Assembly: GCF_029531655.1 (NCBI RefSeq)
Contig: NZ_JANRMI010000003.1
Span: forward strand, 496,001-560,000
DNA length: 64,000 nt
Direction: 5' to 3'
From: Bdellovibrio svalbardensis
GTDB lineage: Bacteria > Bdellovibrionota > Bdellovibrionia > Bdellovibrionales > Bdellovibrionaceae
The notes beneath the pieces were generated by a model. The model ran no database searches and was not told where the DNA came from. It was given only the letters and a program-made list of their open reading frames with translations. A program made the translations under genes and the position numbers. The number at the start of each line of letters is the position of its first letter. Positions within the stretch are counted from its first letter, which is position 1. Shown in pieces: positions 43,344-52,626 of the stretch.

Positions 43344-44161
43344 TGCTTAAGAAAATTTTTGCTTGGGCGAGCATTCTGCTTTTTTCCGCGTTTTCACTGT
43401 ATCCCATTCTTTATGTGATTTCAGTGTCCTTACGTTCTGACAATGCTTTCCAAACCCAGTCTTTGGAAATCATCAGTGCGAGTTCAAACTTTAAGAATTT
43501 CTCTTCATTATTTTTTGAAACGGATTTCTTGCTGTGGTTGCGCAATTCCCTGTTGATTAGTGCCGTGACAACCTTTGCAGGTGTGGTCTTGGCTTCGACA
43601 AGCGCTTACGCCTTGTCGCGCTATCGTTTCCGCGGCCGCAACACCATGCTGTTTTCGCTGCTTGTTTCGCAAATGTTCCCGGCAACCATGTTGATGCTGC
43701 CTTTCTATATCATTCTTTCGAAGTTGCATCTGATTGACAGTTTCCTGGGGCTTTTTGTGATCTATTCCTCCACAGCTTTGCCATTCTGTATCTGGCAAAT
43801 GAAAGCCTACTACGACACCATCCCTCGCGAGCTGGAAGAAGCGGCCTTGCTGGATGGTTGCTCAAAATGGATGATTTTCACGAAGATCATCTTGCCGGTA
43901 TCGTCACCGGCTTTGGTCATTACGGCACTCTTTAGTTTTATGAATAGCTGGAGTGAGTACGTGATTGCTGCGGTGGTTTTGCAAGATCCTGCGCTTTACA
44001 CCTTGCCCTTGGGACTTCGGTCTTTCCAGGCAAGCTTGGCGACTCAATGGGGTCTTTATGCCGCTGGCGCATTGATTGTCAGCGTTCCTGCTTTAATTTT
44101 ATTTATTAGTATCTCTCGCTACCTTGTCTCAGGTTTAACAATGGGAAGCGTGAAGGGGTAA
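43343..44161 (+). CDS. malG: MalG-type ABC transporter permease
   Basis: 272 aa from ATG 43343, with AGGAG eight bases upstream and TAATG overlap. Six membrane helices, first at LFSAFSLYPILYVISVSLRS, and the EAA motif EAALLDGCSKWMIFTKIILP that docks to MalK. The end YLVSGLTMGSVKG is the MalG C-terminal signature that lies in the MalK interface. It works with the MalE-MalF fusion and the ATPase next to it. Confidence 0.94.
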   Translation: MLKKIFAWASILLFSAFSLYPILYVISVSLRSDNAFQTQSLEIISASSNFKNFSSLFFETDFLLWLRNSLLISAVTTFAGVVLASTSAYALSRYRFRGRNTMLFSLLVSQMFPATMLMLPFYIILSKLHLIDSFLGLFVIYSSTALPFCIWQMKAYYDTIPRELEEAALLDGCSKWMIFTKIILPVSSPALVITALFSFMNSWSEYVIAAVVLQDPALYTLPLGLRSFQASLATQWGLYAAGALIVSVPALILFISISRYLVSGLTMGSVKG

Positions 44162-44163
44162 AT

Positions 44164-45207
44164 ATGGCTAGTATTGATTTTGTAAAATGCGAAAAAAGCT
44201 TCGGCAGCGCAAAAGTTCTTAAGGGCATTGATTTGCAGATTGCTTCAGGCGAATTCCTGGTTTTGGTGGGCCCTTCCGGTTGCGGCAAATCGACTTTACT
44301 AAGAAGTCTTGCGGGATTGGAAAAACTTGATGCCGGCAGCATCAGCGTCGGCGGCAAAATCATGAACGACATCGAGCCTCAGAACCGTGACATTGCCATG
44401 GTTTTCCAAAGCTACGCCCTCTATCCACATATGAGTGTTGCCGAGAACATGGGCTTCAGTTTAAAGCTGCAAGGTCTTTCGGCAGAAGAGATCTCTCGCC
44501 GCGTGAAGGAAATTTCAGACCTTCTGCAAATTTCTCATCTACTAGAGCGCAAACCTAAAGAACTTTCGGGCGGTCAACGTCAGCGCGTCGCCTTGGGCCG
44601 CGCATTGAGCCGCCAAACACCGGTGATTCTGTTCGACGAACCTCTTTCAAATTTGGATGCCCACCTCAGATCACAAATGCGTGTGGAGATTAAACGCCTT
44701 CATCAAGCTTTGAAAAGCACTATGATCTATGTGACCCATGATCAAATGGAAGCGACAACGATGGGTGACCGTATTGCCGTTCTTCGCGATGGTGTGGTCG
44801 AACAAATCGGCACGCCGACAGAAATCTACCACCGCCCTAAAAACATGTTTATCGCGAGCTTTATTGGTTCGCCGGAAATGAACTTCATGGAAGGATCAAT
44901 TTTAAGCAAACTCCCTTGGCCTGAAGCTAAAAAGCCTGGGCAAGTTTTGGGTGTTCGTCCTGAATCCATGAAGCCTGCCACGGGCTCTTTGGAACCACAT
45001 GAAATTGCTTTGGGTGATTATCACGTTGAGCTTTCAGAAAATCTTGGCGGCCAACAAATGCTTCATGGCAAACTCGATGGTCAGTCCGTAAGAATGCTGG
45101 TCGATTCAATGGACAATTTTTCGATTGGCCAACGAGTCCCATTGAAGATCGACCTGACAAAAGCCCACCTGTTTGATAAAGCTACGGGTCTAAATCAACG
45201 CTTGTAG
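44164..45207 (+). CDS. malK: MalK-type sugar ABC transporter ATPase
   Basis: 347 aa. Walker A GPSGCGKST, Q-loop VFQSYALYPHM, signature LSGGQRQRVALGRAL, Walker B VILFDEPLSNLDAHL, D-loop and His in TMIYVTHDQMEATTMGD. A C-terminal TOBE region from GSPEMNFMEGSI to ...RPESMKPATG. CUT1-type subunit that drives import of maltodextrins. It starts 2 bases after malG. E. coli MalK has regulatory sites; not judged here. Confidence 0.95.
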   Translation: MASIDFVKCEKSFGSAKVLKGIDLQIASGEFLVLVGPSGCGKSTLLRSLAGLEKLDAGSISVGGKIMNDIEPQNRDIAMVFQSYALYPHMSVAENMGFSLKLQGLSAEEISRRVKEISDLLQISHLLERKPKELSGGQRQRVALGRALSRQTPVILFDEPLSNLDAHLRSQMRVEIKRLHQALKSTMIYVTHDQMEATTMGDRIAVLRDGVVEQIGTPTEIYHRPKNMFIASFIGSPEMNFMEGSILSKLPWPEAKKPGQVLGVRPESMKPATGSLEPHEIALGDYHVELSENLGGQQMLHGKLDGQSVRMLVDSMDNFSIGQRVPLKIDLTKAHLFDKATGLNQRL

Positions 45208-45217
45208 GAGCTGGATT

Positions 45218-46666
45218 TTGAATAAAATCAACGTTCGCTTTTTGATTTTATGCCTTTCTTTCGTGGGGCTTTCCGCGCAAGCCGCTCCGCGAACTGTTTT
45301 TGCACAGCTCTTTGAGTGGCCGTGGAAAGATATCGCTCGTGAGTGCGAAACCTATCTGGGTCCGGCGGGCTTTTCTGCCGTTCAAGTTTCTCCTCCTCAT
45401 GAACATATTCACTGGAAGAACAATCCTTGGTGGGAGCGCTATCAAGTTGTCAGCTATAAAATCGAATCCCGCAGTGGCAATGAAGCTGAGTTTGCAGATA
45501 TGGTTCGGCGCTGCCACCGAGCAGGTGTCGATGTCTATGCGGATGCCGTTCTTAATCATATGACCGGTTTTTTGGATGGCATCGGTTCCGCGGGAACTCC
45601 ATTCACGCACTACAACTATCCCGGTCTTTATAGCTTCAATGATTTCCATCACTGCGGTCGCAATGGCAACGATGATATCGTCAATTACCACGATCTTTAT
45701 GAGGTCCAAAATTGTGAATTGGTGGATTTGGCGGATCTTGATACGGCCTCCCCTTATGTTCAGGGGCGCATGGCCGAATACCTCAACCATCTTTTGGATT
45801 TGGGAGTTGCTGGCTTCCGCTTAGACGCCGCAAAACATATTCCAGCAAAGGATCTGAAAGAGATTCTGGGCCGTTTGAAAAGATCTGCCTATGTCTATCA
45901 AGAAGTCATTGCGGATCCTGAAGGCATGATCAAGTACAGTGACTACACCGGAAATGGTGACGTTACCGCCTATGATTACCCTTTCCGTTTAGGCGGAGGA
46001 CTCAAGTCAGGCAATTTGAACACCCTTTTCCACATTGATCAGAAGCTTCCCGCAAGTAGTGACTCCATCGTATTTATTACGAATCACGATCTGGAGCGGA
46101 CCAATGACTATAGCATTCTTAAATTTTCAAGCGACGACCAAAAACTGTATCGATTGGCGCAGATCTTTATGCTGGCATGGCCTTATGGCTATCCCCAGGT
46201 TTACTCTGGCTTTAACTTTGCGTCCTATGATGAGGGGCCGCCGGTCGATGAGAACCTTCGCACGCTGGGGATCTTGAATTCCCAAAACCAGTGTCAAGCT
46301 CCGTGGACTTGCGAACACCGTCTCCCCGAGGTGGCGGCGATGGTTGATTTCCGCAATCAGACTGACAAGGCCTTCTTCGTAAATAACTTATGGAGCAACA
46401 GTCAGAATCAAATGTCTTTCAATCGCGGTCGCATTGGCTTTGTCGCAATCAACTTTTCCAACGGGCCTTTGAGTAAAATCTTCCAAACCAATCTTCCGGC
46501 GGGCCAGTACTGCAATATTGTCGGCGCTTCCTACAATTGGATGACTCACACTTGCACCCAAACTCTCACTGTTGACAGCAACGGTGTTTTGAATGGGACC
46601 TTACCTCCTCAATCAGCTTTAGTTCTTTTAAATCGCAATCTTTCTTCTAAGAAGAGCTCACTATGA
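45218..46666 (+). CDS. Exported alpha-amylase (GH13)
   Basis: 482 aa from TTG 45218, AGGAG eight bases upstream. Signal peptide VRFLILCLSFVGLSAQA, mature start VFAQLFEWPWKDIARECE like animal-type amylases. Conserved regions DAVLNHM, nucleophile Asp in GFRLDAAKHI, Glu in VYQEVI, Asp in FITNHDLERTND. A calcium-site-like NCELVDLADLD loop and a C-domain (GRIGFVAINFSNG). It cleaves internal alpha-1,4 bonds of starch or glycogen outside the inner membrane. The stop overlaps the next ATG by 4 bases. Confidence 0.94.
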   Translation: MNKINVRFLILCLSFVGLSAQAAPRTVFAQLFEWPWKDIARECETYLGPAGFSAVQVSPPHEHIHWKNNPWWERYQVVSYKIESRSGNEAEFADMVRRCHRAGVDVYADAVLNHMTGFLDGIGSAGTPFTHYNYPGLYSFNDFHHCGRNGNDDIVNYHDLYEVQNCELVDLADLDTASPYVQGRMAEYLNHLLDLGVAGFRLDAAKHIPAKDLKEILGRLKRSAYVYQEVIADPEGMIKYSDYTGNGDVTAYDYPFRLGGGLKSGNLNTLFHIDQKLPASSDSIVFITNHDLERTNDYSILKFSSDDQKLYRLAQIFMLAWPYGYPQVYSGFNFASYDEGPPVDENLRTLGILNSQNQCQAPWTCEHRLPEVAAMVDFRNQTDKAFFVNNLWSNSQNQMSFNRGRIGFVAINFSNGPLSKIFQTNLPAGQYCNIVGASYNWMTHTCTQTLTVDSNGVLNGTLPPQSALVLLNRNLSSKKSSL

Positions 46667-47634
46667 AAAAGAAAACTTATACAATTGGATTTGATCTTGG
46701 TGGCACAAAGTTAGCCGCCGCCCTTCTTGCAAACGATGGGACAATGTTGGACTTCGTTAAAGTCCCTGTGGATATGAAACGTGAAAATTCAGCGACGAAA
46801 ACTCAACAACGAGTTATTCAACTGATTGCAGATATCGCCATGGATTTCAAACAACGATTCCCGAAAGAAACGGCAGCTGCGGTTTTTAAGGGTGTGGGAT
46901 TGGCCAGCGCGGGTCCCCTGAATGCAGCTGAAGGAAAGCTCATTCATCCAGTGAACTACCCTGGCTGGAAGATCGTGCCCATTCGCGATCTTGTTCAGAA
47001 AGAGATCATCAAACGCGGCTTTCGCACGAAAGTATTCTTCCAGCACGATGCCACAGCCGCAGCTTTGGCGGAAGGCTGGGTCGGCGGTGGGAAGAATATG
47101 TCTTCTTACGGTCTTGTCAGCGTGGGCACAGGTGTCGGTTCTGGCATCATCTTCAATTCATTCCCTTGCCAAACTCAGGGCATGGGATCCGAGTACGGCC
47201 ATACGATTGTTGATTTTCAAAAATTCAAAGCGGATCCATCGAAACTTCACCATTGCACGGTCGAGGGGCTAGCTTCGGGCACGGGCCTTCTTCGTCGCGC
47301 TAAGGAAATGGGCTTCCAGGGAAATTCTGTCGAAGAGCTTGTCGCCAGCAAAGATGCAAAATATCAAGTTTTGTATCAGGACATGGCTTTGGCCCTAGCC
47401 TGCCTCTGCTACAATCTTTCAATTGGATACAATCTTGAGCAGATCTTCATCAGCGGCGGCTTGATCAAAATCAAACATCTCTATTTCAAGGAAATGAAAG
47501 CTCACTATCAAAAGATGATTCGCCAAATGAATCCTGCCTTTGAATGTAAGATCGAAATCGCCAAAACTAAAAATCATGCCGGTGTACTAGGTGCTGGATA
47601 TCTTCCATATCTTTATCAAAAAGGAATGCCATGA
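46663..47634 (+). CDS. ROK-family sugar kinase (glucokinase)
   Basis: 323 aa. IGFDLGGTKLAAALLANDGT phosphate loop, GLASAGPLNAAEG, HPVNYPGWKIV, catalytic Asp in VFFQHDATAAALAEGWVG, VGTGVGSGIIF. The usual ROK zinc motif CxCGxxGCxE is replaced by HHCTVEGLASGTG, so it is atypical. No HTH, so a kinase, not a repressor. Phosphorylates glucose released by the alpha-glucosidase. ATGA overlaps on both sides show tight coupling with amylase and glucosidase. Confidence 0.92.
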   Translation: MKKKTYTIGFDLGGTKLAAALLANDGTMLDFVKVPVDMKRENSATKTQQRVIQLIADIAMDFKQRFPKETAAAVFKGVGLASAGPLNAAEGKLIHPVNYPGWKIVPIRDLVQKEIIKRGFRTKVFFQHDATAAALAEGWVGGGKNMSSYGLVSVGTGVGSGIIFNSFPCQTQGMGSEYGHTIVDFQKFKADPSKLHHCTVEGLASGTGLLRRAKEMGFQGNSVEELVASKDAKYQVLYQDMALALACLCYNLSIGYNLEQIFISGGLIKIKHLYFKEMKAHYQKMIRQMNPAFECKIEIAKTKNHAGVLGAGYLPYLYQKGMP

Positions 47635-49301
47635 GTGCAAGTAAAGTCTGGTGGAAAGAAACCGTTGTCTATCAAGTCTATCCTCGCAGTTTCATGGACT
47701 CTAATGGTGATGGAGTTGGTGATCTAAAGGGTCTCACCTCCAAATTGGACTATTTGAAACATCTCGGCATTGATGTCATCTGGATCTGCCCCATGTACAA
47801 GTCACCTCAAGACGACAATGGCTATGACATCAGCGACTACCAGGACATTCATCACGAATTCGGTACTATGCAGGACTTCGACACTCTTCTTTCTGAAGTC
47901 CACAAGCGCGGCATGAAACTTCTGATTGACCTGGTCGTCAATCACACCAGCGACGAACACCCATGGTTTATTGAATCTAAAAAGTCCAAGGACAGTGCAA
48001 AGCGCGATTGGTATATCTGGCGTGATGGCAAGAATGGCAAAGAGCCCAATAACTGGGAAAGCATCTTTGGCGGTTCTGCCTGGAAGTACGACGAGCAAAC
48101 CCAGCAGTACTTCATGCATGTCTTTTCGACTCGCCAACCGGATCTTAACTGGGAAAATCTGGAAATGCGCCAACACATCTATCAGATGGTGCGTTGGTGG
48201 CTAGATAAAGGCATTGATGGTTTCCGAATCGATGCTATCAGCCACATGATGAAGGAACCGGGCTTGGCAGACATGCCGAACCCCAAGGGTCTTGAATACG
48301 TTCCCTCGTACGACAAGCATATGAATGTGCCTGGCATTCAGAACTATATCAGTGATCTTTGCAAGAACACCTTCGTTCACTACGACATCATGACTGTCGG
48401 CGAAGCCAATGGTGTTTCTGCTGACAACGCTGAAGAATGGGTTGGAGAAAAACAGAAGAAATTTAACATGCTGATCCAGTTTGAGCATGTTGGTCTTTGG
48501 GATTCAAACCCTGAGAAGCGCATTGATCTATTGAAGGTCAAAGAAGTTTTTGGTCGTTGGCAGAAAGGTCTGGAAAACCGCGGTTGGAATGCCTTGTTCG
48601 TTGAGAATCATGACATCCCTCGCATCATTTCCAAATGGGGTGATGCTCAGAACTTTTGGCAGGAAAGCGCCACAGCCATTGCTGCCATGTACTTTATGAT
48701 GCAGGGGACTCCTTTCATCTATCAAGGGCAAGAGATCGGGATGACCAATACAGTCTTCACGGGACCTGATGATTTCAATGACGTATCTGCGAAAAATCAT
48801 TTTGCGATTCGCAGAAAGCAAGGCGCTACGGATGCAGAGATCACAGCAGAACTTGCGAATTCTTCGCGAGACAATGCGCGCACACCGATGCAATGGAGTT
48901 CGGCAGCTCACGCGGGCTTCACAACCGGCAAACCTTGGTTAAAAGTGAATCCGAACTTCAAAGAGATCAACGTTGAACAACAGCTTGATCAACCACGCTC
49001 TATTTTTAATTTTTACCGTTCATTGATTCAACTGCGTCGTTCGAATCCTGTATTTGTCTATGGGAGCTATGATCTTTTGATGGCTGAAGACACTCAAGTC
49101 TATGCTTACACCAGAACTTTGGATAACACCAAAATGGTTGTGATCAGCAACTTGACTGGGAAATCTGCGAAGTATGATGTTCCCAATATGCCTCTTCAAC
49201 ACAAGAATTTACTTCTGGCGAACTACGATGTGGCACCTCACACAGAGTCTGCGCAGTTTGAACTTCGCCCCTATGAGGCCCGCATTTATAAGTGGACTTA
49301 A
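47631..49301 (+). CDS. Cytoplasmic alpha-glucosidase (GH13, maltase-like)
   Basis: 556 aa without signal peptide. WWKETVVYQVYPRSFMDSNG, LLIDLVVNHTSDEHPWF, nucleophile Asp in GFRIDAISHM, acid/base Glu in TVGEANG, Asp in VENHDIPRI, and DNARTPMQWS. Shares the layout of GH13_31-type enzymes (oligo-1,6-glucosidase or maltase). The residue after the nucleophile Asp is Ala (DAIS); alpha-1,6 enzymes usually have Val there, alpha-1,4 enzymes Ala or Thr, so alpha-1,4 is favoured. Last gene of the operon. Confidence 0.93.
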   Translation: MSASKVWWKETVVYQVYPRSFMDSNGDGVGDLKGLTSKLDYLKHLGIDVIWICPMYKSPQDDNGYDISDYQDIHHEFGTMQDFDTLLSEVHKRGMKLLIDLVVNHTSDEHPWFIESKKSKDSAKRDWYIWRDGKNGKEPNNWESIFGGSAWKYDEQTQQYFMHVFSTRQPDLNWENLEMRQHIYQMVRWWLDKGIDGFRIDAISHMMKEPGLADMPNPKGLEYVPSYDKHMNVPGIQNYISDLCKNTFVHYDIMTVGEANGVSADNAEEWVGEKQKKFNMLIQFEHVGLWDSNPEKRIDLLKVKEVFGRWQKGLENRGWNALFVENHDIPRIISKWGDAQNFWQESATAIAAMYFMMQGTPFIYQGQEIGMTNTVFTGPDDFNDVSAKNHFAIRRKQGATDAEITAELANSSRDNARTPMQWSSAAHAGFTTGKPWLKVNPNFKEINVEQQLDQPRSIFNFYRSLIQLRRSNPVFVYGSYDLLMAEDTQVYAYTRTLDNTKMVVISNLTGKSAKYDVPNMPLQHKNLLLANYDVAPHTESAQFELRPYEARIYKWT

Positions 49302-49307
49302 GAAATA

Positions 49308-49360
49308 CGCTGGTTTTTCCTAGGGTCAGCACCCAGTGCTGATCTTCCAAAAGACCAGCG
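49308..49360 (+). other. Structured 3' region of the maltodextrin operon
   Basis: CGCTGGT (49308-49314) pairs with ACCAGCG (49354-49360), enclosing TCAGCAC/GTGCTGA with a 3-base loop. Another arm pair ATTCGAG/CTCGAAT is at 49403-49426. No T-run follows, so it may be an RNA-stabilising 3' end or a Rho-aided terminator. Confidence 0.5.
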
Positions 49361-49429
49361 ATTCCGTCTAGAAATAGGCTAAATATACAGTCCAATAGAG
49401 GGATTCGAGCGTTCCTAGACTCGAATTAT

Positions 49430-49454
49430 CATTCAATGTCTCTACCATTGAATG
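49430..49454 (+). promoter_or_regulatory. Inverted repeat abutting the rlpA-like start
   Basis: CATTCAATG and CATTGAATG with a 7-base spacer end one base before the ATG at 49456 and cover the ribosome-binding region; could act as operator or translational lock. Confidence 0.4.
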
Positions 49455-49455
49455 C

Positions 49456-49827
49456 ATGCGTTCTTTGAATCTAATATTTTTCTTTGCCTGCACATTCATT
49501 CTTAGCTCTTGTGCTAATTTTCCTTTACGGCGAGATGCCTTCTATGAAAAAGGGCCCGCATCCTGGTATGGAAAGGAATTCAATGGCCGGATGACCGCCA
49601 ATGGGGAAAGATTCAATATGTTTGAGTTGACGGCAGCTCATCGCACACTCCCCTTCGGGAAGCAAGTCAAGGTAACCAGCCTGTCCACAGGTCGAACAGT
49701 CATCGTTAGAATCAATGATCGGGGTCCCTACCATGGGAATCGCATCATAGACTTATCCTATGCTGCCGCCAAAAGATTGAAAATCGTAAACAAAGGTGAA
49801 GAGCAGGTGACCTTACAAGTGCTCTAA
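49456..49827 (+). CDS. rlpA: RlpA-like septal lipoprotein
   Basis: 123 aa. Lipobox FILSSC with Cys19. Double-psi beta-barrel: GPASWYGKEFNGRMTANGER, ELTAAHRTLPFGKQVKV, VRINDRGPYHGNRIIDLSYA, and the closing EEQVTLQVL. Family members bind or cleave glycan strands lacking stem peptides at the division septum. It lacks a SPOR domain, so it is a minimal RlpA. No conventional ribosome site; an inverted repeat precedes the start. Confidence 0.9.
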   Translation: MRSLNLIFFFACTFILSSCANFPLRRDAFYEKGPASWYGKEFNGRMTANGERFNMFELTAAHRTLPFGKQVKVTSLSTGRTVIVRINDRGPYHGNRIIDLSYAAAKRLKIVNKGEEQVTLQVL

Positions 49828-49836
49828 TTAGAATCT

Positions 49837-51585
49837 TCAGTCATTGAAGATCTTTTCACGAATGGCCCAAAAATATTTTTGCTTGCGGGCGACTACAAAC
49901 ATCGGCTTTCTAAATAAAGACACATTTTTAAGAACATCCTCAACATTGCGAACAAAGATCTTTTTCTCAGGAAGGCGATTGTGCATACGGATGAAGTTGA
50001 AATAGAAAGCATGGCAGTCTTCCGTGGTGTTTAAATAGAAGTACTCTGTTAAAGCTTGAGCATCGACATCATAATATTTCACTTCCAAACGAGCGTTGCC
50101 CTTTTTATCGTAGCTACTTTCAAAGCTCATAGATTCCACCCGCATGACGTGGGCGTCTTTCAGTGACATCGCCTCTTTTAGCTTCTTATCGTTGTCGACC
50201 AGTAAATTCTGGCAGGCACCACAGCTTCTGGCTGCGATATCATTTTCCTCGCCGCATTTATCACATTTTTTAAAGCGAAAACGAAAACCACACTCTTCCA
50301 CTTCCCGAGTTACGGGGTCTTCGAAAGCCCCTTTGCATTTTCTGCCAAAATGCTCGACCAGAGCGCCATCATGATCGACCAGGCCCCAAAAGTTATTAAC
50401 CACACCACAGGAAGGGCAGCTGACTTCGACCATCACTGATTCACTGCTAGGTTTGTTTTGGCCAATCTCTGGTGAAAACAAGTCGTGCCCCTGTCCTGTG
50501 TAGTCCAAAATCAAACAATCACTTTTGCCTGGGCTCAGGCGCAGACCTCGCCCGATAATTTGCTGATACAAGCTCACTGATTCTGTGGGCCTTAAGATCG
50601 CAATGACATCGACATGAGGAGCATCAAAACCCGTGGTTAAAACAGAGACATTCACCAGGTACTTTAGTTTTTGCTGTTTAAAAGCTTCAATGATTTCATC
50701 TCGCTCTTCATCAGCAGTCTCGCCCACCACTAAAGCGGACACATAGGGCGGCAGGCATTTCATAATTTCAATGGCATGGTTGACGGAACTGGTGAAGATC
50801 ATCACACCCTTACGCTCTTCCGACATTTCTATGATGTTCTTTATAATCAACGGCGTAATACGTTTTTGATCTTTAAGAAGCGCTTCCACTTGGGCCGTGA
50901 CAAAGCTGGTGCCGTTCAGCTTAAGACTGGAAAAGTCATAACAGGCCACCGGTGAATCAATTTTTATCGGTGGCGTGAGGAACTTATTTTTAATCATATA
51001 GCGAATCGACAACTCAAAGATGCACTTCTTAAAAAACCGCTCTGCCGATGTCTGCAACATCTTCTTATGGCTGTTGAATTGATAGATCCAGCCAAGTCCC
51101 AAGCGATAAGGAGTCGCCGTCAAACCGAGAATGCACAATTCGGGATTGGCCTTCTGCAATTTTGATATCACTTGAAAATACTGGGTATCACCCTCGACGG
51201 AAACGCGATGGCATTCATCAATCACCAGCAACGAGAAGCTTTCAAAAAAATCCTCTGAAGCACGCGCAATTGATTGAATGCTGCCGAAAATAACTTTTTG
51301 ATTTGCATCCTTCCGATTCAGGCCCGCCGAATAGATCCCCGCTTCAAGACCAAAGGACATATATTTAGCATGATTTTGCTCGACGAGTTCGCGAACATGG
51401 GCCAAAACCAGAACACGCCCTTTGGCAAGTCGAGCCAGTTCCGCAATGACCAAGCTCTTTCCCGCACCTGTCGGCAAGACAATCACCGCCGGGGTTTTCT
51501 CTTCCCGAAAGTGCTTGAGCGTCGCATTGACGGCTTCCTGTTGATAAGGGCGAAGTTGATAAGTCGTGGTCACGGTCATAAGCAT
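49837..51585 (-). CDS. radD: RadD-like DNA repair helicase
   Basis: 582 aa, collinear with E. coli RadD (YejH). SF2 motifs: LRPYQQEAVNATLKHFREEK, Walker A PTGAGKS, DECH in LLVIDECHRVS, GLTATPYRLGLGWIYQF, VLTTGFDAPHVDVIAILRPT and GRGLRLSPGKSDCLILDY. Two C-terminal zinc-binding clusters CPSCG, CKG, CDKCGEENDIAARSCGAC. RadD interacts with SSB and RecA in DNA repair. The ATG at 51585 has GGTAAG upstream. Confidence 0.93.
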   Translation of the reverse strand: MLMTVTTTYQLRPYQQEAVNATLKHFREEKTPAVIVLPTGAGKSLVIAELARLAKGRVLVLAHVRELVEQNHAKYMSFGLEAGIYSAGLNRKDANQKVIFGSIQSIARASEDFFESFSLLVIDECHRVSVEGDTQYFQVISKLQKANPELCILGLTATPYRLGLGWIYQFNSHKKMLQTSAERFFKKCIFELSIRYMIKNKFLTPPIKIDSPVACYDFSSLKLNGTSFVTAQVEALLKDQKRITPLIIKNIIEMSEERKGVMIFTSSVNHAIEIMKCLPPYVSALVVGETADEERDEIIEAFKQQKLKYLVNVSVLTTGFDAPHVDVIAILRPTESVSLYQQIIGRGLRLSPGKSDCLILDYTGQGHDLFSPEIGQNKPSSESVMVEVSCPSCGVVNNFWGLVDHDGALVEHFGRKCKGAFEDPVTREVEECGFRFRFKKCDKCGEENDIAARSCGACQNLLVDNDKKLKEAMSLKDAHVMRVESMSFESSYDKKGNARLEVKYYDVDAQALTEYFYLNTTEDCHAFYFNFIRMHNRLPEKKIFVRNVEDVLKNVSLFRKPMFVVARKQKYFWAIREKIFND

Positions 51586-51660
51586 AAATACTTACCAAAA
51601 TCGCGCACTGATTTGTACTGATTCGTAGCACCTTTATAAATCTTAAGTTAGCCTATTGCG

Positions 51661-52626
51661 GTGAGTTTAGATTCCTTAAAAAGTTCATTATTCATATTCT
51701 CTGTTTTCGGAGCGTTACTCTGCTTGGCGCCTCATCGTGCGCATGCCGGATTCGGCGAAGTGAAATGCTATATCGTGGCCAACTGCGGAAGCAGTTTCGG
51801 TGGGGGCTATTCCGGCAACCCGTCCACGGGCAGCCAGATCAAAATCAATCCCTCTTCCGTGCCAACAGAAAAAGGATTTGGAATCGAAGCACTTTTTTTC
51901 AAGGACAGTCCCGACTTTGCCTTTGTGCAGGGATTGGGGCGCGTCGGCGCTGCGATCTCCCCTTCCAATAGTGAGGAGACCTTCTTTGGCCCGCCGGGAT
52001 TTGAATCAATGTCCGATCTTTTCTATAGAAAAGAAGAGAAGGAAAAGTATCCCAACCAGAAAATCACTTTAGCGACAGCCTTCAATCTTTTTGAAAAGAC
52101 CGGCTCGGTCTTGGGTCGATACTCCCTAAAGCTGGGTTTAATGGGTAAATACAATAAGCTGACCAACAATGTCAGCCCTGGCGGAGGATTGAGTGGCGTT
52201 CTCGGTCCGCTCTATTTCGGATATTCGATCTATGATGACGAAGTAAAGTTAGAACAAAGTTATGACGGCAACGATCCCACAAAACCCATCAAGTACCAGG
52301 TGCGAACCTATAACCTCGGTCTTTTTCTCAACTCACTGATTCTGGATTACTCTAATCTTCGTATGCAAGAACCACATGAATCTTCGGTCAGTCTGTTTAC
52401 TGCCAGCTTGATGGTGAGTCGCTTTATTATCACGGCCTCGAAGCGGATCGAAGATTCACCTCGTCCCTTCTACAACTACGACACTCAACAATTGGAATTC
52501 AAACAGCTCAAAGAGGACTACTTTGGTGGCGTGCAATACTCCGCCTCAAATCATTTCATGTTCGGCGTGCTGTACAATTACTATTTGCTTCGCGAAGTCT
52601 CGGGCTCACTCACCGTTTTCTTTTAG
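51661..52626 (+). CDS. Outer-membrane-like exported protein
   Basis: 321 aa from GTG 51661 with signal peptide LFIFSVFGALLCLAPHRAHA. Mature start GFGEVKCYIVANCGSSFGGG; then alternating hydrophobic strands (YSLKLGLMGKYNKLTNNVSP, GPLYFGYSIYDDEVKLEQSY, SVSLFTASLMVSRFIITASK), ending SGSLTVFF with terminal Phe, the BAM recognition signature. Strand number suggests a small barrel. Family unknown. The last 17 bases overlap the convergent helicase gene. Confidence 0.76.
   Translation: MSLDSLKSSLFIFSVFGALLCLAPHRAHAGFGEVKCYIVANCGSSFGGGYSGNPSTGSQIKINPSSVPTEKGFGIEALFFKDSPDFAFVQGLGRVGAAISPSNSEETFFGPPGFESMSDLFYRKEEKEKYPNQKITLATAFNLFEKTGSVLGRYSLKLGLMGKYNKLTNNVSPGGGLSGVLGPLYFGYSIYDDEVKLEQSYDGNDPTKPIKYQVRTYNLGLFLNSLILDYSNLRMQEPHESSVSLFTASLMVSRFIITASKRIEDSPRPFYNYDTQQLEFKQLKEDYFGGVQYSASNHFMFGVLYNYYLLREVSGSLTVFF

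Noticed and set aside
46663-47634. ROK protein as repressor of the starch operon
   Set aside because: No N-terminal HTH; it begins directly with the phosphate-binding loop, so it is a kinase.
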